From Paeniglutamicibacter quisquiliarum (lineage in GTDB: Bacteria > Actinomycetota > Actinomycetes > Actinomycetales > Micrococcaceae), in the NCBI RefSeq assembly GCF_019084045.1, contig NZ_JAHRED010000008.1, positions 124,001-188,000 of the forward strand: a stretch of 64,000 nucleotides of DNA. Reading direction: 5' to 3'. Under the pieces are notes generated by a model. The model was not told where the DNA came from. It saw only the letters and a list, made by a program, of their open reading frames with translations, and made no database searches. Of this stretch, positions 47,147 to 57,685 are shown piece by piece; position 1 is the first letter of the stretch, and each line of letters opens with the position of its first letter. A program made the position numbers and the translations under genes.

Positions 47147-47887
47147 GTGGTAAAGCAGTCTATTTTTGGTCGTGTAGCCCAGCTGGCCAAGGCCAACATC
47201 AACGCCATGCTCGATTCGGCGGAAGATCCGCAGAAGATGCTCGACCAGATGGTGCGCGACTACACCGACAACATCGCCGAGGCCGAAACGGCGGTGGCGC
47301 AGACCATCGGCAACCTGCGCATGATCGAGGAAGACTACACCGAGGATGTCCAGGCCGCCTCGGACTGGGGCAACAAGGCGCTGGCTGCCTCGGGCAAGGC
47401 GGACGAGTTCCGTTCCTCCGGCGACGGCGCAAACGCCGACAAGTTCGATTCGCTGGCCAAGGTCGCCATCCAGCGCCAGATGCAGGCGGAGGCGGAGGCG
47501 AAGTCGGCCGAGCCGACCATCACCTCGCAGCGTGACATCGTGGATAAGCTCAAGACCGGCCTGGACGCCATGAAGTCCAAGCGCCAGCAGCTGGTCTCCA
47601 AGCGCGACGAACTCGTTGCCCGTGCCAAGTCCGCCCAGGCGCAGAACCAGGTGCAGGAGGCCGTGAAGAGCATCGACATCATGGACCCCACCAGCGAGGT
47701 CAGCCGCTTTGAGGAAAAGATCCGCCGCGAGGAAGCCCGCGTGCGCGGCGCCGCCGAGCTTGCCTCCTCCTCGCTCGACGCCCAGTTCAACTCGCTGGAG
47801 GACCTGGGCGAGCAGACCGAGATCGATGCCCGCCTCGCCGCGCTGAAGGCTCCGAAGGCCGCGCCTTCGATCACCACCGGCGAATAG
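47147..47887 (+). CDS. pspA: PspA/IM30 family membrane-stress protein
   Basis: The protein is 246 residues from a GTG (VVKQSIFGRVAQLAKANINA) with AAAGG about ten bases upstream. It is almost entirely helical, with the N-terminal amphipathic region and the long helical hairpin (SAEDPQKMLDQMVRDYTDNI at about 24-43) of the PspA/Vipp1 family. These proteins assemble on damaged membranes and maintain their integrity. A strong T-tailed terminator follows. It lies 121 bases after the TPM gene on the same strand, so they are probably one operon. No PspB or PspC is next to it. Confidence 0.93.
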   Translation: MVKQSIFGRVAQLAKANINAMLDSAEDPQKMLDQMVRDYTDNIAEAETAVAQTIGNLRMIEEDYTEDVQAASDWGNKALAASGKADEFRSSGDGANADKFDSLAKVAIQRQMQAEAEAKSAEPTITSQRDIVDKLKTGLDAMKSKRQQLVSKRDELVARAKSAQAQNQVQEAVKSIDIMDPTSEVSRFEEKIRREEARVRGAAELASSSLDAQFNSLEDLGEQTEIDARLAALKAPKAAPSITTGE

Positions 47888-47933
47888 CCCCGCCGGACCG
47901 ATCTTCGACCGTCACCTGCGGGCTGGCGCCTGA

Positions 47934-47999
47934 GGGGGCGGACGGAGGCGACACCCCGGCATCATGCCCGGGGTCCCGCCACCGTCCGCCCCCTTTTTT
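47934..47999 (+). terminator. Rho-independent terminator after pspA
   Basis: GGGGGCGGACGG (47934-47945) pairs perfectly with CCGTCCGCCCCC (47982-47993), and a run of six T bases follows (47994-47999). An inner hairpin (CCCCGGC/GCCCGGGG, near 47954-47974) strengthens it. This is the most typical terminator in the window. Confidence 0.9.
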
Positions 48000-48126
48000 G
48001 CTGCCCGGATGCTTCCCCGCACAAATTGGAGGCACGGCTGGCGCCGGGTCGGCTGGATGACCGGCCGGATCACGTTGTTGTCCACAGATTTCCACCGGGT
48101 CTGGAAACCCGGCCGCGTCATCGGCC

Positions 48127-49908
48127 ATGCTCAATGGCATGCACAACGACGAGTACTTTCGGATCTCTAGCCCGGGCCGAGGGCACGCCGGCCCAGGCCA
48201 AGGTCGCACATCGGGCGGGGCGGATCGCCTGCGCTCGCTGCTCGCCGCGCAGGACTACTTCGTCGCCACCGCCACGGAGCTGTCCGCCGCGGCGAGCTCC
48301 CCCACCGAGGCCGCAGCGCTTGCGCTGATAATTGAGCAGGCCCACCGGCGCGCTTCCTACCTGCAGATCCTCGCCGCCCAAGGTGCCCGGAAGACCCTCG
48401 CGCATGAGCTGCCCCTCGAAACCCTGGAGCAGCTCTCCGCGGCGATCACCTCACCGGCCCCGTTCCTCGCAGGTGAGGTGGAGCTCCCGGCGGATCCCGC
48501 GACCACACCGACCGGACGGCTGCCCCATAAGGACACCGCCGACCTGCTGCAACACTTGTTGGGGACCGGCTACTTCGAGGCCCGCGATCGCGTCAAGGCC
48601 GCGGACGCGCTCCTCCCCCAGACGGATGTCAACGGGATCGGCCGCGCGGCGCGCTATCCGCAGCTTTCAGCCGATGCCCAGGCAGGGACGATCGATCCCA
48701 GGCATGCAATGCAGGCCGCGAGAAAGCTCGACAAGGCCGCGCCCGTCATCCGAAAACAGCCCGATCCCGCGCAGCTGTCCCGCATCCTGGAGTCCCAGGT
48801 CCTGGAGTCATTGCACACCCAGGGTCCGCAATCCACCGGCAAGTTGATCACCGCCTGGCAACGCACCCTCGAGGAGTCCGCCCCCGGCGAGCCCGATGCC
48901 GAAGAGATCGGCGCCAAGACCGGGATCTTCCTCACCCGGCGCACGGAACACTTCTCGTACTTCAGCCTCTGCATGCTCAATGTCGAGGCTGAAATCTTCC
49001 TGTCGCACTTCGCGAACGCCGACAACCCCCGCACCGCCGCCGGCAACCGCGAGGCTCTTGCCCGCGACGCTGCCAACCGCGCCGGGACTCCGGCGGCAAA
49101 CGGCTCCGACAACGTTGGGGAGGACGACGACGCACCCCGCCTCCCCGCTTGGGCAGCCGACCCGACGACCCCGGTTGGCGAACGCCCCCGCGCCGCCTAC
49201 ACGGACCTCGGCATGGCGGCGGGCCAAGGACATACGTCGGCATCTTCAGCGCAGGGCCCACGGGCCGCAGAGCCCTCCGTTGACTGGCAACCGAACTCTC
49301 CGGGAGGCGACGGGCTCACACCGGCTCGGCGCCGCCTGCAGTCAATCCTCAACGTCCTGCGAAGAGTCGGGGAAAGCACCGGGAAGAACTGCAAGGGCCT
49401 TGCCCGGTCCACCTTGGTGGTCCATTGCCAACTCGAAACCCTCCTGGGTCTGGCCGAGCGGGCCGGCATCACTTCCCACGGACTGGATGTCAGTCCGGGC
49501 GAGCTCAGGCGACTGCTGTGCGATGCCGGCGTATTGCCCATCGTTTTCAACAGCAAAAGCCAGATCCTCGATCTTGGTCGCGAACAGCGCTACGTGCCCG
49601 AACACATTCGAGAAGCGGTTCTGGCCAGGGACGGCGGTTGCCTGGTTCCGGGATGCACGGTGCCGCCCGAACACTGCGAAATCTGCCATATAGATGCGTG
49701 GGAAGACGGCGGGGTCACCAGTGCAGAAAACTCCGGTCCGGCCTGCAGCGCCCACCACCATGATTTCCATTCCGGAAAGCTGGGTCTGGTCCGGGACGGC
49801 AATGGCTTGCCGGCGGTCTTGTTGCCCAAATATCTCGACCCAGAACAACTTCCGAGACGCAACGACCATTGGCAACGGAGACGGCAAACCATACCCACAT
49901 TGTTCTAG
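48127..49908 (+). CDS. DUF222 domain-containing HNH endonuclease-like protein
   Basis: The protein is 593 residues; an ATG four codons later (48139) is an alternative start, and neither has a clear ribosome-binding site. The N-terminal half is the DUF222 (13E12-type) domain with helical repeats. A loosely structured, low-complexity part spans about 315-395. The C-terminal HNH module has CLVPGC (about 501-506), CHIDAW and HHHDFHSGKL, with the H-N-H metal ligands present. Members occur in many copies in Micrococcaceae genomes and are often thought of as mobile. Whether this copy cuts DNA is unknown. It ends 49 bases before the tmRNA terminator. Confidence 0.92.
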   Translation: MLNGMHNDEYFRISSPGRGHAGPGQGRTSGGADRLRSLLAAQDYFVATATELSAAASSPTEAAALALIIEQAHRRASYLQILAAQGARKTLAHELPLETLEQLSAAITSPAPFLAGEVELPADPATTPTGRLPHKDTADLLQHLLGTGYFEARDRVKAADALLPQTDVNGIGRAARYPQLSADAQAGTIDPRHAMQAARKLDKAAPVIRKQPDPAQLSRILESQVLESLHTQGPQSTGKLITAWQRTLEESAPGEPDAEEIGAKTGIFLTRRTEHFSYFSLCMLNVEAEIFLSHFANADNPRTAAGNREALARDAANRAGTPAANGSDNVGEDDDAPRLPAWAADPTTPVGERPRAAYTDLGMAAGQGHTSASSAQGPRAAEPSVDWQPNSPGGDGLTPARRRLQSILNVLRRVGESTGKNCKGLARSTLVVHCQLETLLGLAERAGITSHGLDVSPGELRRLLCDAGVLPIVFNSKSQILDLGREQRYVPEHIREAVLARDGGCLVPGCTVPPEHCEICHIDAWEDGGVTSAENSGPACSAHHHDFHSGKLGLVRDGNGLPAVLLPKYLDPEQLPRRNDHWQRRRQTIPTLF

Positions 49909-49952
49909 GCGGCTCGACTGCTATGCCCCAGATCGGACGTGCATGGTTAACG

Positions 49953-49994
49953 CAAGAAAGGCCCTGCAGATCCGAAAATCCGCAGGGCCTTCAT
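49953..49994 (-). terminator. Terminator of the tmRNA gene
   Basis: On the minus strand AAGGCCCTGCGGAT pairs with ATCTGCAGGGCCTT around a short loop, followed by a T-rich tail (TTTCTT). The element begins one base beyond the tmRNA 3' end and also lies just after the HNH gene, so it may serve both strands. Confidence 0.75.
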
Positions 49995-49996
49995 TG

Positions 49997-50363
49997 TGGA
50001 GATGGGGAGAATTGAACTCCCGTCCGATGTGGTGTTGCCAGGTCTTCTCCGGGCGCAGTTTGCGTTGGAATTTCTCTGCCCCAGTCGTCATGCAAACAAG
50101 CGGCTGGTCCGGGCACAGTTACCTAAATTATGCGAGTTGTTCCGGTAACACTAACTTCCCGCAGTGGCTATCTAAATGACGTAAGGAACAGGGGCGATAG
50201 CATCCCCTGGCTTACGGACTGTCTGGCTGCTTAGGCAGCGAGAGCGAAGTCAGTGCGCTTTGAGTCGGCACTTATTGTTTTGCAAAGAGCGTTTACGAGA
50301 TAACTTTGCATCCTCGGCCCGCTTCACATGTCGCGACTCACACCGTCGAAACCGATCATCCCC
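49997..50363 (-). ncRNA. ssrA: Transfer-messenger RNA (tmRNA)
   Basis: The 5' end GGGGATG (50363 downward) pairs with CATCTCC near 49998-50004 to give the tRNA-like acceptor stem with one G-T pair. The T-arm GGACGGGAGTTCAATTCTCC precedes it. The reading frame for the tag begins at 50269 with GCC and ends with TAA at 50231-50233, giving ADSKRTDFALAA. The tag length and the ending ALAA match other actinobacterial tmRNAs, such as the mycobacterial tag ADSHQRDYALAA. After the discriminator A the DNA reads CA rather than CCA, so the full CCA tail must be completed after transcription. smpB lies 155 bases upstream on the same strand. Confidence 0.97.
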
Positions 50364-50425
50364 GTATTTTGTTGTCAACGGGCAACTTGCGTCACCCCAA
50401 CCACACGGATTAACCGCGTGCATCT

Positions 50426-50431
50426 AGTCTA
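50426..50431 (-). promoter_or_regulatory. Predicted -10 element of ssrA
   Basis: TAGACT on the minus strand lies about 63 bases upstream of the mature tmRNA 5' end, so the transcript would have a leader removed by RNase P. No good -35 hexamer is seen. Confidence 0.3.
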
Positions 50432-50518
50432 ACGCACAATCGCCCCACGTCTATTCCCCGTCGGCTTCCGCCCAATCGGTGCAGGCAGACGGTGAATTTC
50501 GGCCTAGGCAGCGAGCAG

Positions 50519-51001
50519 TTACTCGCGCGCTCCTCGATTGCGTTCCCGCATGGTGCGCAGGGCCTCGCGGTTGTCCTGCTTCTCACGCAGGCTCTGGCGC
50601 TTGTCGTATTCCTTCTTGCCGCGCGCCACACCGATTTCGATCTTGGCGCGCCCGTTCTTGAAATACAGGCTCAGCGGAACGATTGTGAGACCGGATTCGT
50701 TGATCTTGCGTTCGATCTTCAGTAGCTCCTGGCGATGCAGGAGCAGCTTGCGACGCCGTCTTGCTGCGTGGTTTGTCCACGAGCCATTGAGGTATTCCGG
50801 AATGTAGACGTTCTCCACGTACAACTCATTGCGGTAGAACTGGCCGAATCCATCAACCAGCGATGCCTTGCCCTCACGTAGGGACTTCACCTCGGTGCCG
50901 CTAAGCACCATTCCGGCTTCGTAGGTATCGAGAATCTCGAAATCATGTCGGGCCTTGCGGTTGCTGGCAACAATCTTCTGTTCCGGGTCTTTTTTAGACA
51001 C
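50519..51001 (-). CDS. smpB: SsrA-binding protein SmpB
   Basis: The protein is 160 residues from a GTG (VSKKDPEQKIVASNRKARHD), with GGAGAGGAG a good distance upstream. The SmpB barrel is shown by ILDTYEAGMVLSGTEVKSLR (about 23-42) and SLYFKNGRAKIEIGVARGKK. The basic C-terminal tail (KEYDKRQSLREKQDNREALR) is the part that enters the ribosomal mRNA channel. SmpB brings tmRNA to stalled ribosomes. Its order beside ftsX-M23 peptidase upstream and ssrA downstream is typical of actinobacteria. Confidence 0.97.
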   Translation of the reverse strand: MSKKDPEQKIVASNRKARHDFEILDTYEAGMVLSGTEVKSLREGKASLVDGFGQFYRNELYVENVYIPEYLNGSWTNHAARRRRKLLLHRQELLKIERKINESGLTIVPLSLYFKNGRAKIEIGVARGKKEYDKRQSLREKQDNREALRTMRERNRGARE

Positions 51002-51057
51002 GTGGTCAACTCCTCTCCGCGAGTGGTTTCGCCACTTGGCGAGCTTATAGCTTACCG

Positions 51058-52509
51058 CTAGAGAAGTCCCAATGGGTTGACGGCCGCACCGTTGACAATG
51101 GTTTCAAAGTGCATGTGGCAACCGGTGGAGTTGCCCGTCGTGCCGACATACCCGATCAACTGGCCCTGATTCACGTTCTGGCCGACTCCGACCACGACGC
51201 GTTGCATGTGGTGGTAGTTTGTGGCCAGTGCCCTGCCCTTGACCACGCCATGGCTGATGGTGACCTTGTTTCCGGAGCTTCCGCCCCAACCGGCCATCCA
51301 GACTTCGCCGTCCGCGGCGGCAAACACCGGCGAGCCGCATTGACCGCCGAAGCCCCAGTCGACCCCGGCGTGTACGTAGCCACCCCGCCCGCCGTAGTCG
51401 ATGGTTCCGGCGGGGGTTGGCCGCCAGCCAAAGCCCGAGGTCTGCCGTCCACCGGAAACCGGCTTGACAAGGCCCCAGGAACTGCGCTCCGGCACGGCCT
51501 GCGGCGCAGGGGCTACATACTTGGGCTTGACGTACGTGTTCTTTTTCTTCTGGCGCGCGGCTTCTTCCCTGGCTTCCTTCGCCCGGGCCGCTTCCTCACG
51601 TTCCCACTTGGCCTTCGCTTCAGCAATACGCTTGCGCTCGGCCTCCGCCGCCTTGCGCTTGCGCTCGGCTTCCTCGCGGATCAAGCGCTCTTGACGTTCC
51701 TTGATCTGCCCGTTGATCTTTACCTGGTTCGCTTCCTCGGCGCGCAGTTTCTGCTGGATACGCGGACGCTGGGCCAGCAGTTCGGCGCTCAAGGCATCGG
51801 TCTGGGAGATGATCCCATCGAGCTGCTTCTTCTTGGACTCGGCATCATCTCGGGCAACTTGCTCACGCGCCAGTGCCGCATCGGCGGCGGCCTTGAGATC
51901 GGTGATCTCGGCTTCCACCGCAGCCAGTCGCAATTTCGCATTGGCGTCTGTCGCCGACTGTTCTGACAAGGCATCGAGAGCGGCATTCTGTGACCGCATG
52001 GCCTGGTCGGCAAGATCCATGCCGGCCGCCAGATTGCCGTCGGATGTGGCGTTCAACAGGAGGGAAAGATCGGAGGAAACACCTCCGCGCTTATAGGCTT
52101 CCGTTGCTATCTGCCCGATGATTTCCTTGGAATCCTCGAGCTTCGCCTTGCCCTCGGCAATCTTCACGTTTAGCTGGTCGCGCGTTTCGCGGGCCGCCTG
52201 GACCCTTCGGGCAAGATCGGCTGCCTCATCGGCTGCCCGGCGCACCCTGCCCTGGGCATCGGCCAAGGCTTGTTCTGCACCGGGAAGCTGTGCCTGCAAC
52301 CCACGAAGCTTGGCATCGGTGACCTTGATGTCGTCGTCCAGGACCTCCAGGTCCTCGGATAGGTGGTCGATGTTCTGTTCAACCTGAACCTTGCGGTCAT
52401 CTAGCTCATCGGCGTGGGCGCCTACGCCTCCGGAAACCAAGAGTGCGATCGACAACGCACCCACCGTTCCCGAACGCGCCATTCGGCACCATACTGCTTT
52501 GGCTAACAT
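51058..52509 (-). CDS. M23 peptidase with coiled-coil region (EnvC/RipC-like, FtsX partner)
   Basis: The protein is 483 residues. A signal peptide (about 1-33) is followed by a coiled-coil region from about 35 to 335, with basic stretches (for example AERKRKAAEAERKRIAEAKA). The LytM/M23 domain at about 355-483 has the zinc ligands H and D in YVHAGVDW (about 385-392) and HMHFE (about 467-471). In actinobacteria such proteins cut peptidoglycan cross-bridges and are switched on by the extracellular loop of FtsX. The gene follows ftsX by 55 bases on the same strand. AAAGGA precedes the ATG. Confidence 0.9.
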   Translation of the reverse strand: MLAKAVWCRMARSGTVGALSIALLVSGGVGAHADELDDRKVQVEQNIDHLSEDLEVLDDDIKVTDAKLRGLQAQLPGAEQALADAQGRVRRAADEAADLARRVQAARETRDQLNVKIAEGKAKLEDSKEIIGQIATEAYKRGGVSSDLSLLLNATSDGNLAAGMDLADQAMRSQNAALDALSEQSATDANAKLRLAAVEAEITDLKAAADAALAREQVARDDAESKKKQLDGIISQTDALSAELLAQRPRIQQKLRAEEANQVKINGQIKERQERLIREEAERKRKAAEAERKRIAEAKAKWEREEAARAKEAREEAARQKKKNTYVKPKYVAPAPQAVPERSSWGLVKPVSGGRQTSGFGWRPTPAGTIDYGGRGGYVHAGVDWGFGGQCGSPVFAAADGEVWMAGWGGSSGNKVTISHGVVKGRALATNYHHMQRVVVGVGQNVNQGQLIGYVGTTGNSTGCHMHFETIVNGAAVNPLGLL

Positions 52510-52564
52510 AAATGTCCTTTGAGTCTTCGGTGGTGAACTGAATCTTTCATAAGTAAGTGACGCA

Positions 52565-53475
52565 CTAAACCTTCAAGTACCGCCGTAAGGTTACCAACGA
52601 CGATACACCAGCCAAAACCACACCCAGCAGAATCAGCCACGGCGCGACCAGGAAAACTTCTCCAGTGGATATGAAGGCCGTGTCCTTGTATTCAAGGGCA
52701 AGCTTGTCATCGATGAGGAACCTCACCGCCGCCCACAGGACGCCGCAGGCTAGCAGCGCACCGATCAGTGCCGAGATGACGCCCTCCAAGACGAATGGCA
52801 ATTGGAGCGATGACTTCGACGCGCCGACCAGGCGCATGATGCCTGTTTCGCGGCGGCGCAAATAGGCCGACAAACGAATCGTCGTGCCAACCAACAACAC
52901 CGCACACAGGATCATGACCCCGGCAATACCGATGGCAACGAAGGAAGCGATGTTGATGATGGAGAAGATCTTTTCGAGCAGCTCCCGCTGGTCAACCACC
53001 ACGTCGACGCCGTCCATCGACGAGAAGAGTTCCTTGATGATCTGGTATTTTTCCGGATCAACCAGGGAAACCCGGAACGATTCCGGAAGTTGGTCAGCGG
53101 TCACGGTTTCACTCATCGAAGAGTTCTCGAACTGTTCCCGGAAATGGGTGAGGGCTTGGTCCTTCGATTCATATTCGAAGTTGTCCACGTACGGCTTGAC
53201 TGCCGCCGAACCGAGCATTGAATCGATTTCGCCACGTTGGTCGGCCGTTACCGCGCCCTCTGCGCAATTGGTGCCTTCGTTGTGTTCACCGCATAGGTAA
53301 ATGGCTACCTGGACCTTGTCGTACCAGTAGCCCTTCATTTGCGTGATCTGCATCTGCATGAGTGCAGCGGTGCCCACGAACGTCAACGATATGAACGTAA
53401 CCAAGACGACTGAAACCACCATGGAGAGGTTTCGGCGGAGGCCAGTGCCTACTTCGCCGAGAATAAATCCGAGTT

Positions 53476-53479
<4 letters not shown>
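52565..53479 (-). CDS. ftsX: Cell-division ABC transporter permease FtsX
   Basis: The protein is 304 residues. The first membrane segment is near 19-41. It is followed by a large outside loop (about 45-180) that contains [20 protein letters not shown] and is expected to contact the M23 hydrolase. Three more membrane segments lie in the C-terminal half with [20 protein letters not shown] between them. FtsX with FtsE controls wall hydrolysis at the division septum. Its start overlaps the ftsE stop (ATGA, 53476-53479). Confidence 0.97.
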
Positions 53480-54303
<824 letters not shown>

Positions 54304-54599
54304 CGCAGCTCTGCCCGCGGGATCGCCGGCGCATGATCCAGGCACGGGACTTTGTTGAAGGAAGTTGCAAAGCCAGCTCTTGCACTCTATCGGGCCGGGT
54401 GGCGCGCAGTCGGCACAAAAAGCGGGTGTGTCACGAATCTGTGAGCCAGGTGAACGCCCGCTGCGTGACAGACACCGGGTGCGGGGGCATCGCCCGGCGC
54501 GACAATCACCCGTGGGGCAGGACGTCGGGCGGAGCCTCGACCGAACTGTCGATTGGCCTCTGGTTTTTCGGTCCCGGCGATGGTCTTCGGAACTCTTGA

Positions 54600-55229
54600 C
54601 TAGGACAGCAGCGGAGCGTCCGTAGCGTCGCGGACCTGTTCCGGCGTGACACCGGGGGCGCACTCAACCAGTCGTAGACCGGCATCTGTGACGTCTATTA
54701 CTGCAAGATCCGTAATGATGCGCTGCACCACCCCGCGGCCGGTCAAGGGCAAGGTGCACTCGCGGACGATCTTTGCACTGCCGTCCTTGGCGACGTGCTC
54801 CATCAGGACGATGACACGCTTGGCTCCGTGGACAAGGTCCATGGCGCCGCCGGGGCCCTTGACCATTTTCCCGGGGATCATCCAATTGGCGAGGTCCCCG
54901 CCCTCGGAAACTTGCATTGCGCCGAGGATCGCAGCATCGATCTTGCCGCCGCGTATCATCGCAAAACTCGTGGCGGAATCGAAGTAGCTGGCGCCGGGAA
55001 GCACCGTCACGGTTTCCTTCCCCGCGTTGATCAAGTCTGGGTCGACATCCGTCTCGGCGGGATAAGGGCCGACACCAAGGATCCCGTTTTCCGATTGCAG
55101 CACCAGCGTACGGTCGGCCGGAACATAGTTTGGTACGAGCGTCGGCAGGCCGATGCCGAGATTTACATAGGCGCCATCGGGCAGTTCCAGTGCGGCCCGG
55201 GCCGCCATTTCATTGCGTGACCAAGGCAT
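54600..55229 (-). CDS. 3-oxoacid CoA-transferase subunit B
   Basis: The protein is 209 residues. The active-site glutamate is in [10 protein letters not shown] (about 45-54), and the family phrases [20 protein letters not shown] near 103-122 and [20 protein letters not shown] follow. With subunit A it transfers CoA from succinyl-CoA to acetoacetate or a similar 3-oxoacid. It starts three bases after the subunit A stop, so the pair is cotranscribed. It sits between prfB and ftsE. Confidence 0.93.
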   Translation of the reverse strand: MPWSRNEMAARAALELPDGAYVNLGIGLPTLVPNYVPADRTLVLQSENGILGVGPYPAETDVDPDLINAGKETVTVLPGASYFDSATSFAMIRGGKIDAAILGAMQVSEGGDLANWMIPGKMVKGPGGAMDLVHGAKRVIVLMEHVAKDGSAKIVRECTLPLTGRGVVQRIITDLAVIDVTDAGLRLVECAPGVTPEQVRDATDAPLLS

Positions 55230-55232
55230 TGC

Positions 55233-56039
55233 CTAGCCTTCCTTAACGTGTGAGGTGTCGTTGGATCCAGCTGCGGCCGCCTGGACCGTCCGCTTTTCAA
55301 TGGGCTTTTCGATGTCTGGCCCGACCTCCACCACACGGTGCACGAAGACCCCGGGCAGGTGGATGGCATCGGGGTCAAGCTCGCCGGGCTCCACCAGTTG
55401 CTCCACTTCGGCGATGCAGATCTTTCCCGCCATCGCGGCTACCGGGGAGAATTGCCGCGCGGCCTTGTTGAATACCAAATTTCCGTGGCGATCCCCGAAT
55501 GCGGCGTGAACCAATGCGTAGTCGGCGACGATGGCTTCCTCCAGCACGAAGGTCCCCAGTTCTCCGCCGGGCGCGAAGTCACGCTGGTCCTTGGGTTGGG
55601 AGGCCTGCACGATCTCTCCGTTGGGGCCATATCGTTGTGGCAATCCGCCCTCGGCCACCTGGGTTCCGACGCCGGTGCGCGTGTAGAAGGCAGCAATGCC
55701 AGCCCCGCCCGCACGCAGCTTTTCGGCCAGCGTTCCCTGCGGGGTGAGTTCCAGTTCCAATTCGCCGCTGAGGTAGCGGCGCGCAAATTCCTTGTTTTCG
55801 CCGACGTAGGATGAAGTCATCTTCGATATCCGCCCAGCCCGCAGCAAGATGCCCAGCCCGTGTTCGTCGGTTCCGCAGTTGTTCGAAACCACCTTCAAAT
55901 CGCCCACTCCGGTCTGCAGCAACGCCTGAATCAGTACGTTGGGGTTGCCCGAAAGCCCAAATCCCCCCACCGCGATGGACGCCGACTCGGGAATGTCCGC
56001 CACGGCCGCGCTGGCCGATTCGTAGGTCTTGTCTAGCAT
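55233..56039 (-). CDS. 3-oxoacid CoA-transferase subunit A
   Basis: The protein is 268 residues from the ATG at 56039 (MLDKTYESASAAVADIPESA), with AGGAG seven bases upstream. The glycine-rich CoA-binding segment GGFGLSGNP lies near 25-33, and KVVSNNCGTDEHGLGILLRA and MTSSYVGENKEFARRYLSGE are typical of subunit A. The C-terminal 30 residues are a lineage-specific extension. With subunit B it activates acetoacetate or another 3-oxoacid. The 363-base region upstream is presumed to carry its promoter. Confidence 0.93.
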   Translation of the reverse strand: MLDKTYESASAAVADIPESASIAVGGFGLSGNPNVLIQALLQTGVGDLKVVSNNCGTDEHGLGILLRAGRISKMTSSYVGENKEFARRYLSGELELELTPQGTLAEKLRAGGAGIAAFYTRTGVGTQVAEGGLPQRYGPNGEIVQASQPKDQRDFAPGGELGTFVLEEAIVADYALVHAAFGDRHGNLVFNKAARQFSPVAAMAGKICIAEVEQLVEPGELDPDAIHLPGVFVHRVVEVGPDIEKPIEKRTVQAAAAGSNDTSHVKEG

Positions 56040-56402
56040 TCCTGCACTCCTGGGATTGCGGGTGGATGATGAGGCGAAACCACGGTCTGCCTGCACCAGG
56101 CATTTCGCATGGCGGTCTTTCGCCACCGGCCTGCGAGTACCTCGTAGCCACATCGTAGGACGTCCCGGCCAGAAATTCACCCATCGGGGCGCAACCGCTC
56201 CCCCAACGGGCCACGAAACCGCTTTCGCCCGCTGCCCACGGTACGAACGGCTAGCTGGATAATGCGCCGTCGTGTTCTGGAAATGCGGAAGGAGGTCCCG
56301 CGGGCACGTGGTGAAACGTGTCTGCGGAACCTCCCTGAGCTGCACTGCGCCCCTACGTCAACACTGGCGCTACGGGCCTGCCAGACCCAAGCTTGCGTGT
56401 GC
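56040..56402. other. Intergenic region between prfB and the CoA-transferase pair
   Basis: No gene is supported in these 363 bases. It holds the end of the prfB transcript and presumably the promoter for the CoA-transferase genes. Candidate elements such as CATTATCC near 56255-56264 on the minus strand are weak. No hairpin with a T-run is seen. Confidence 0.35.
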
Positions 56403-57518
56403 CTAGGACTGTGGACGGCGCTGTGCAGCCCGCCACCGGATCCCGGCATCAATGAAATCGTCAAGTTCGCCGTCGAATACGGCGGAAGTGTTTCCGACCT
56501 CGTGTTCGGTGCGCAGGTCCTTGACCATTTGGTAGGGGTTAAGCACGTAGGAGCGCATTTGGTCGCCCCACGAGGCTTTAACGTCGCCTGCCATTTCCTT
56601 CTTTTGCGCATCCTGCTCGGCCTTCTTCACCAGGAGCAACCGTGACTGCAGCACGCGCAGTGCGGCAGCACGGTTCTGGATCTGCGACTTTTCGTTCTGC
56701 ATCGACACCACGATGCCGGTGGGTATGTGGGTCATGCGCACGGCCGAGTCGGTGGTGTTCACGGATTGTCCACCCGGGCCCGAGGAACGATACACATCGA
56801 CGCGGATCTCGTTTTCCGGGATCTCTATGGAGTCGTTCTGTTCAATCAGCGGAATGACCTCGACAGCCGCAAAGGACGTCTGGCGGCGGCCTTGGTTGTC
56901 GAAGGGCGAGATGCGCACCAGTCGGTGGGTACCGGCCTCGACCGACAACGTTCCGAACGCGTAAGGCGCGTTGATTTCGAATGTGGCGGATTTCAGGCCC
57001 GCTTCTTCGGCGTAGGACGTGTCCATGACCCGCGTCGGGTAGCCGTGCTTTTCGGCCCACCGCATATACATGCGCATAAGCATTTCGGCGAAGTCCGCGG
57101 CATCCACGCCGCCCGCCCCGGCCCGGATCGTGACGACTGCCTCACGTGAGTCGAATTCACCGGAAAGCAGGGTCACCACTTCCAGGTTGGCCAATGCCTT
57201 GCGCACCGACTTGAGCTCGGTTTCGGCCTCTTGCATGGCTTCGGCGTCACCCTCCATTTCGGCGAGCTCGACAAGCACCTCCAAGTCATCGATGCGAGTG
57301 CGGATGCTCGTGAGTCGCTCCAGCTCCGATTGGCGGTGAGAGAGCTTGGAAGTGACCACCTGCGCGGCGGCCGGATTGTCCCAAAGATCGGGAACACCGG
57401 CTTCCTCGGAGAGCATCGCAATGTCCGCACGGATGCGCGGCACATCGGAGACCTCTTCAATGGAGGCGTAGGTGGAGCGCAGTGATTTGATTTCGGCAGA
57501 AAAGTCAGTTGAAGCCAT
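56403..57518 (-). CDS. prfB: Peptide chain release factor 2
   Basis: The protein is 371 residues. The stop-codon recognition motif SPF is in [15 protein letters not shown] (about 203-217) and the GGQ catalytic motif is in [14 protein letters not shown] (about 245-258). The reading frame is continuous from ATG, so there is no programmed +1 frameshift at the start of the second exon as in E. coli. RF2 ends translation at UGA and UAA. It follows the Tad operon by 167 bases and is upstream of the CoA-transferase pair on the same strand. Confidence 0.97.
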   Translation of the reverse strand: MASTDFSAEIKSLRSTYASIEEVSDVPRIRADIAMLSEEAGVPDLWDNPAAAQVVTSKLSHRQSELERLTSIRTRIDDLEVLVELAEMEGDAEAMQEAETELKSVRKALANLEVVTLLSGEFDSREAVVTIRAGAGGVDAADFAEMLMRMYMRWAEKHGYPTRVMDTSYAEEAGLKSATFEINAPYAFGTLSVEAGTHRLVRISPFDNQGRRQTSFAAVEVIPLIEQNDSIEIPENEIRVDVYRSSGPGGQSVNTTDSAVRMTHIPTGIVVSMQNEKSQIQNRAAALRVLQSRLLLVKKAEQDAQKKEMAGDVKASWGDQMRSYVLNPYQMVKDLRTEHEVGNTSAVFDGELDDFIDAGIRWRAAQRRPQS

Positions 57519-57685
57519 GGTAGTTTCCAGCCTACGACATTTACGGCGCCCGCTTTGCGTCGGCCCACGTTTCTGCCCGACGGATCCACGACCAACGGCT
57601 CCCCTGGAACACCCGACGCCAACCGGCGAGCGCGGATCAACGCGTCGGTCCCCGAATGCAGCTTGGGCCGGTTGCCCACCGGATT

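Noticed and set aside
48127-50363. A mobile element inserted at the tmRNA gene, given the DUF222-HNH gene beside it
   Set aside because: No integrase is present and I saw no duplicated tmRNA end in the window. DUF222-HNH genes are scattered widely in these genomes.
56403-57518. Programmed frameshift in prfB
   Set aside because: The reading frame is continuous from the ATG to the stop without an in-frame TGA near codon 26, so no frameshift is needed.
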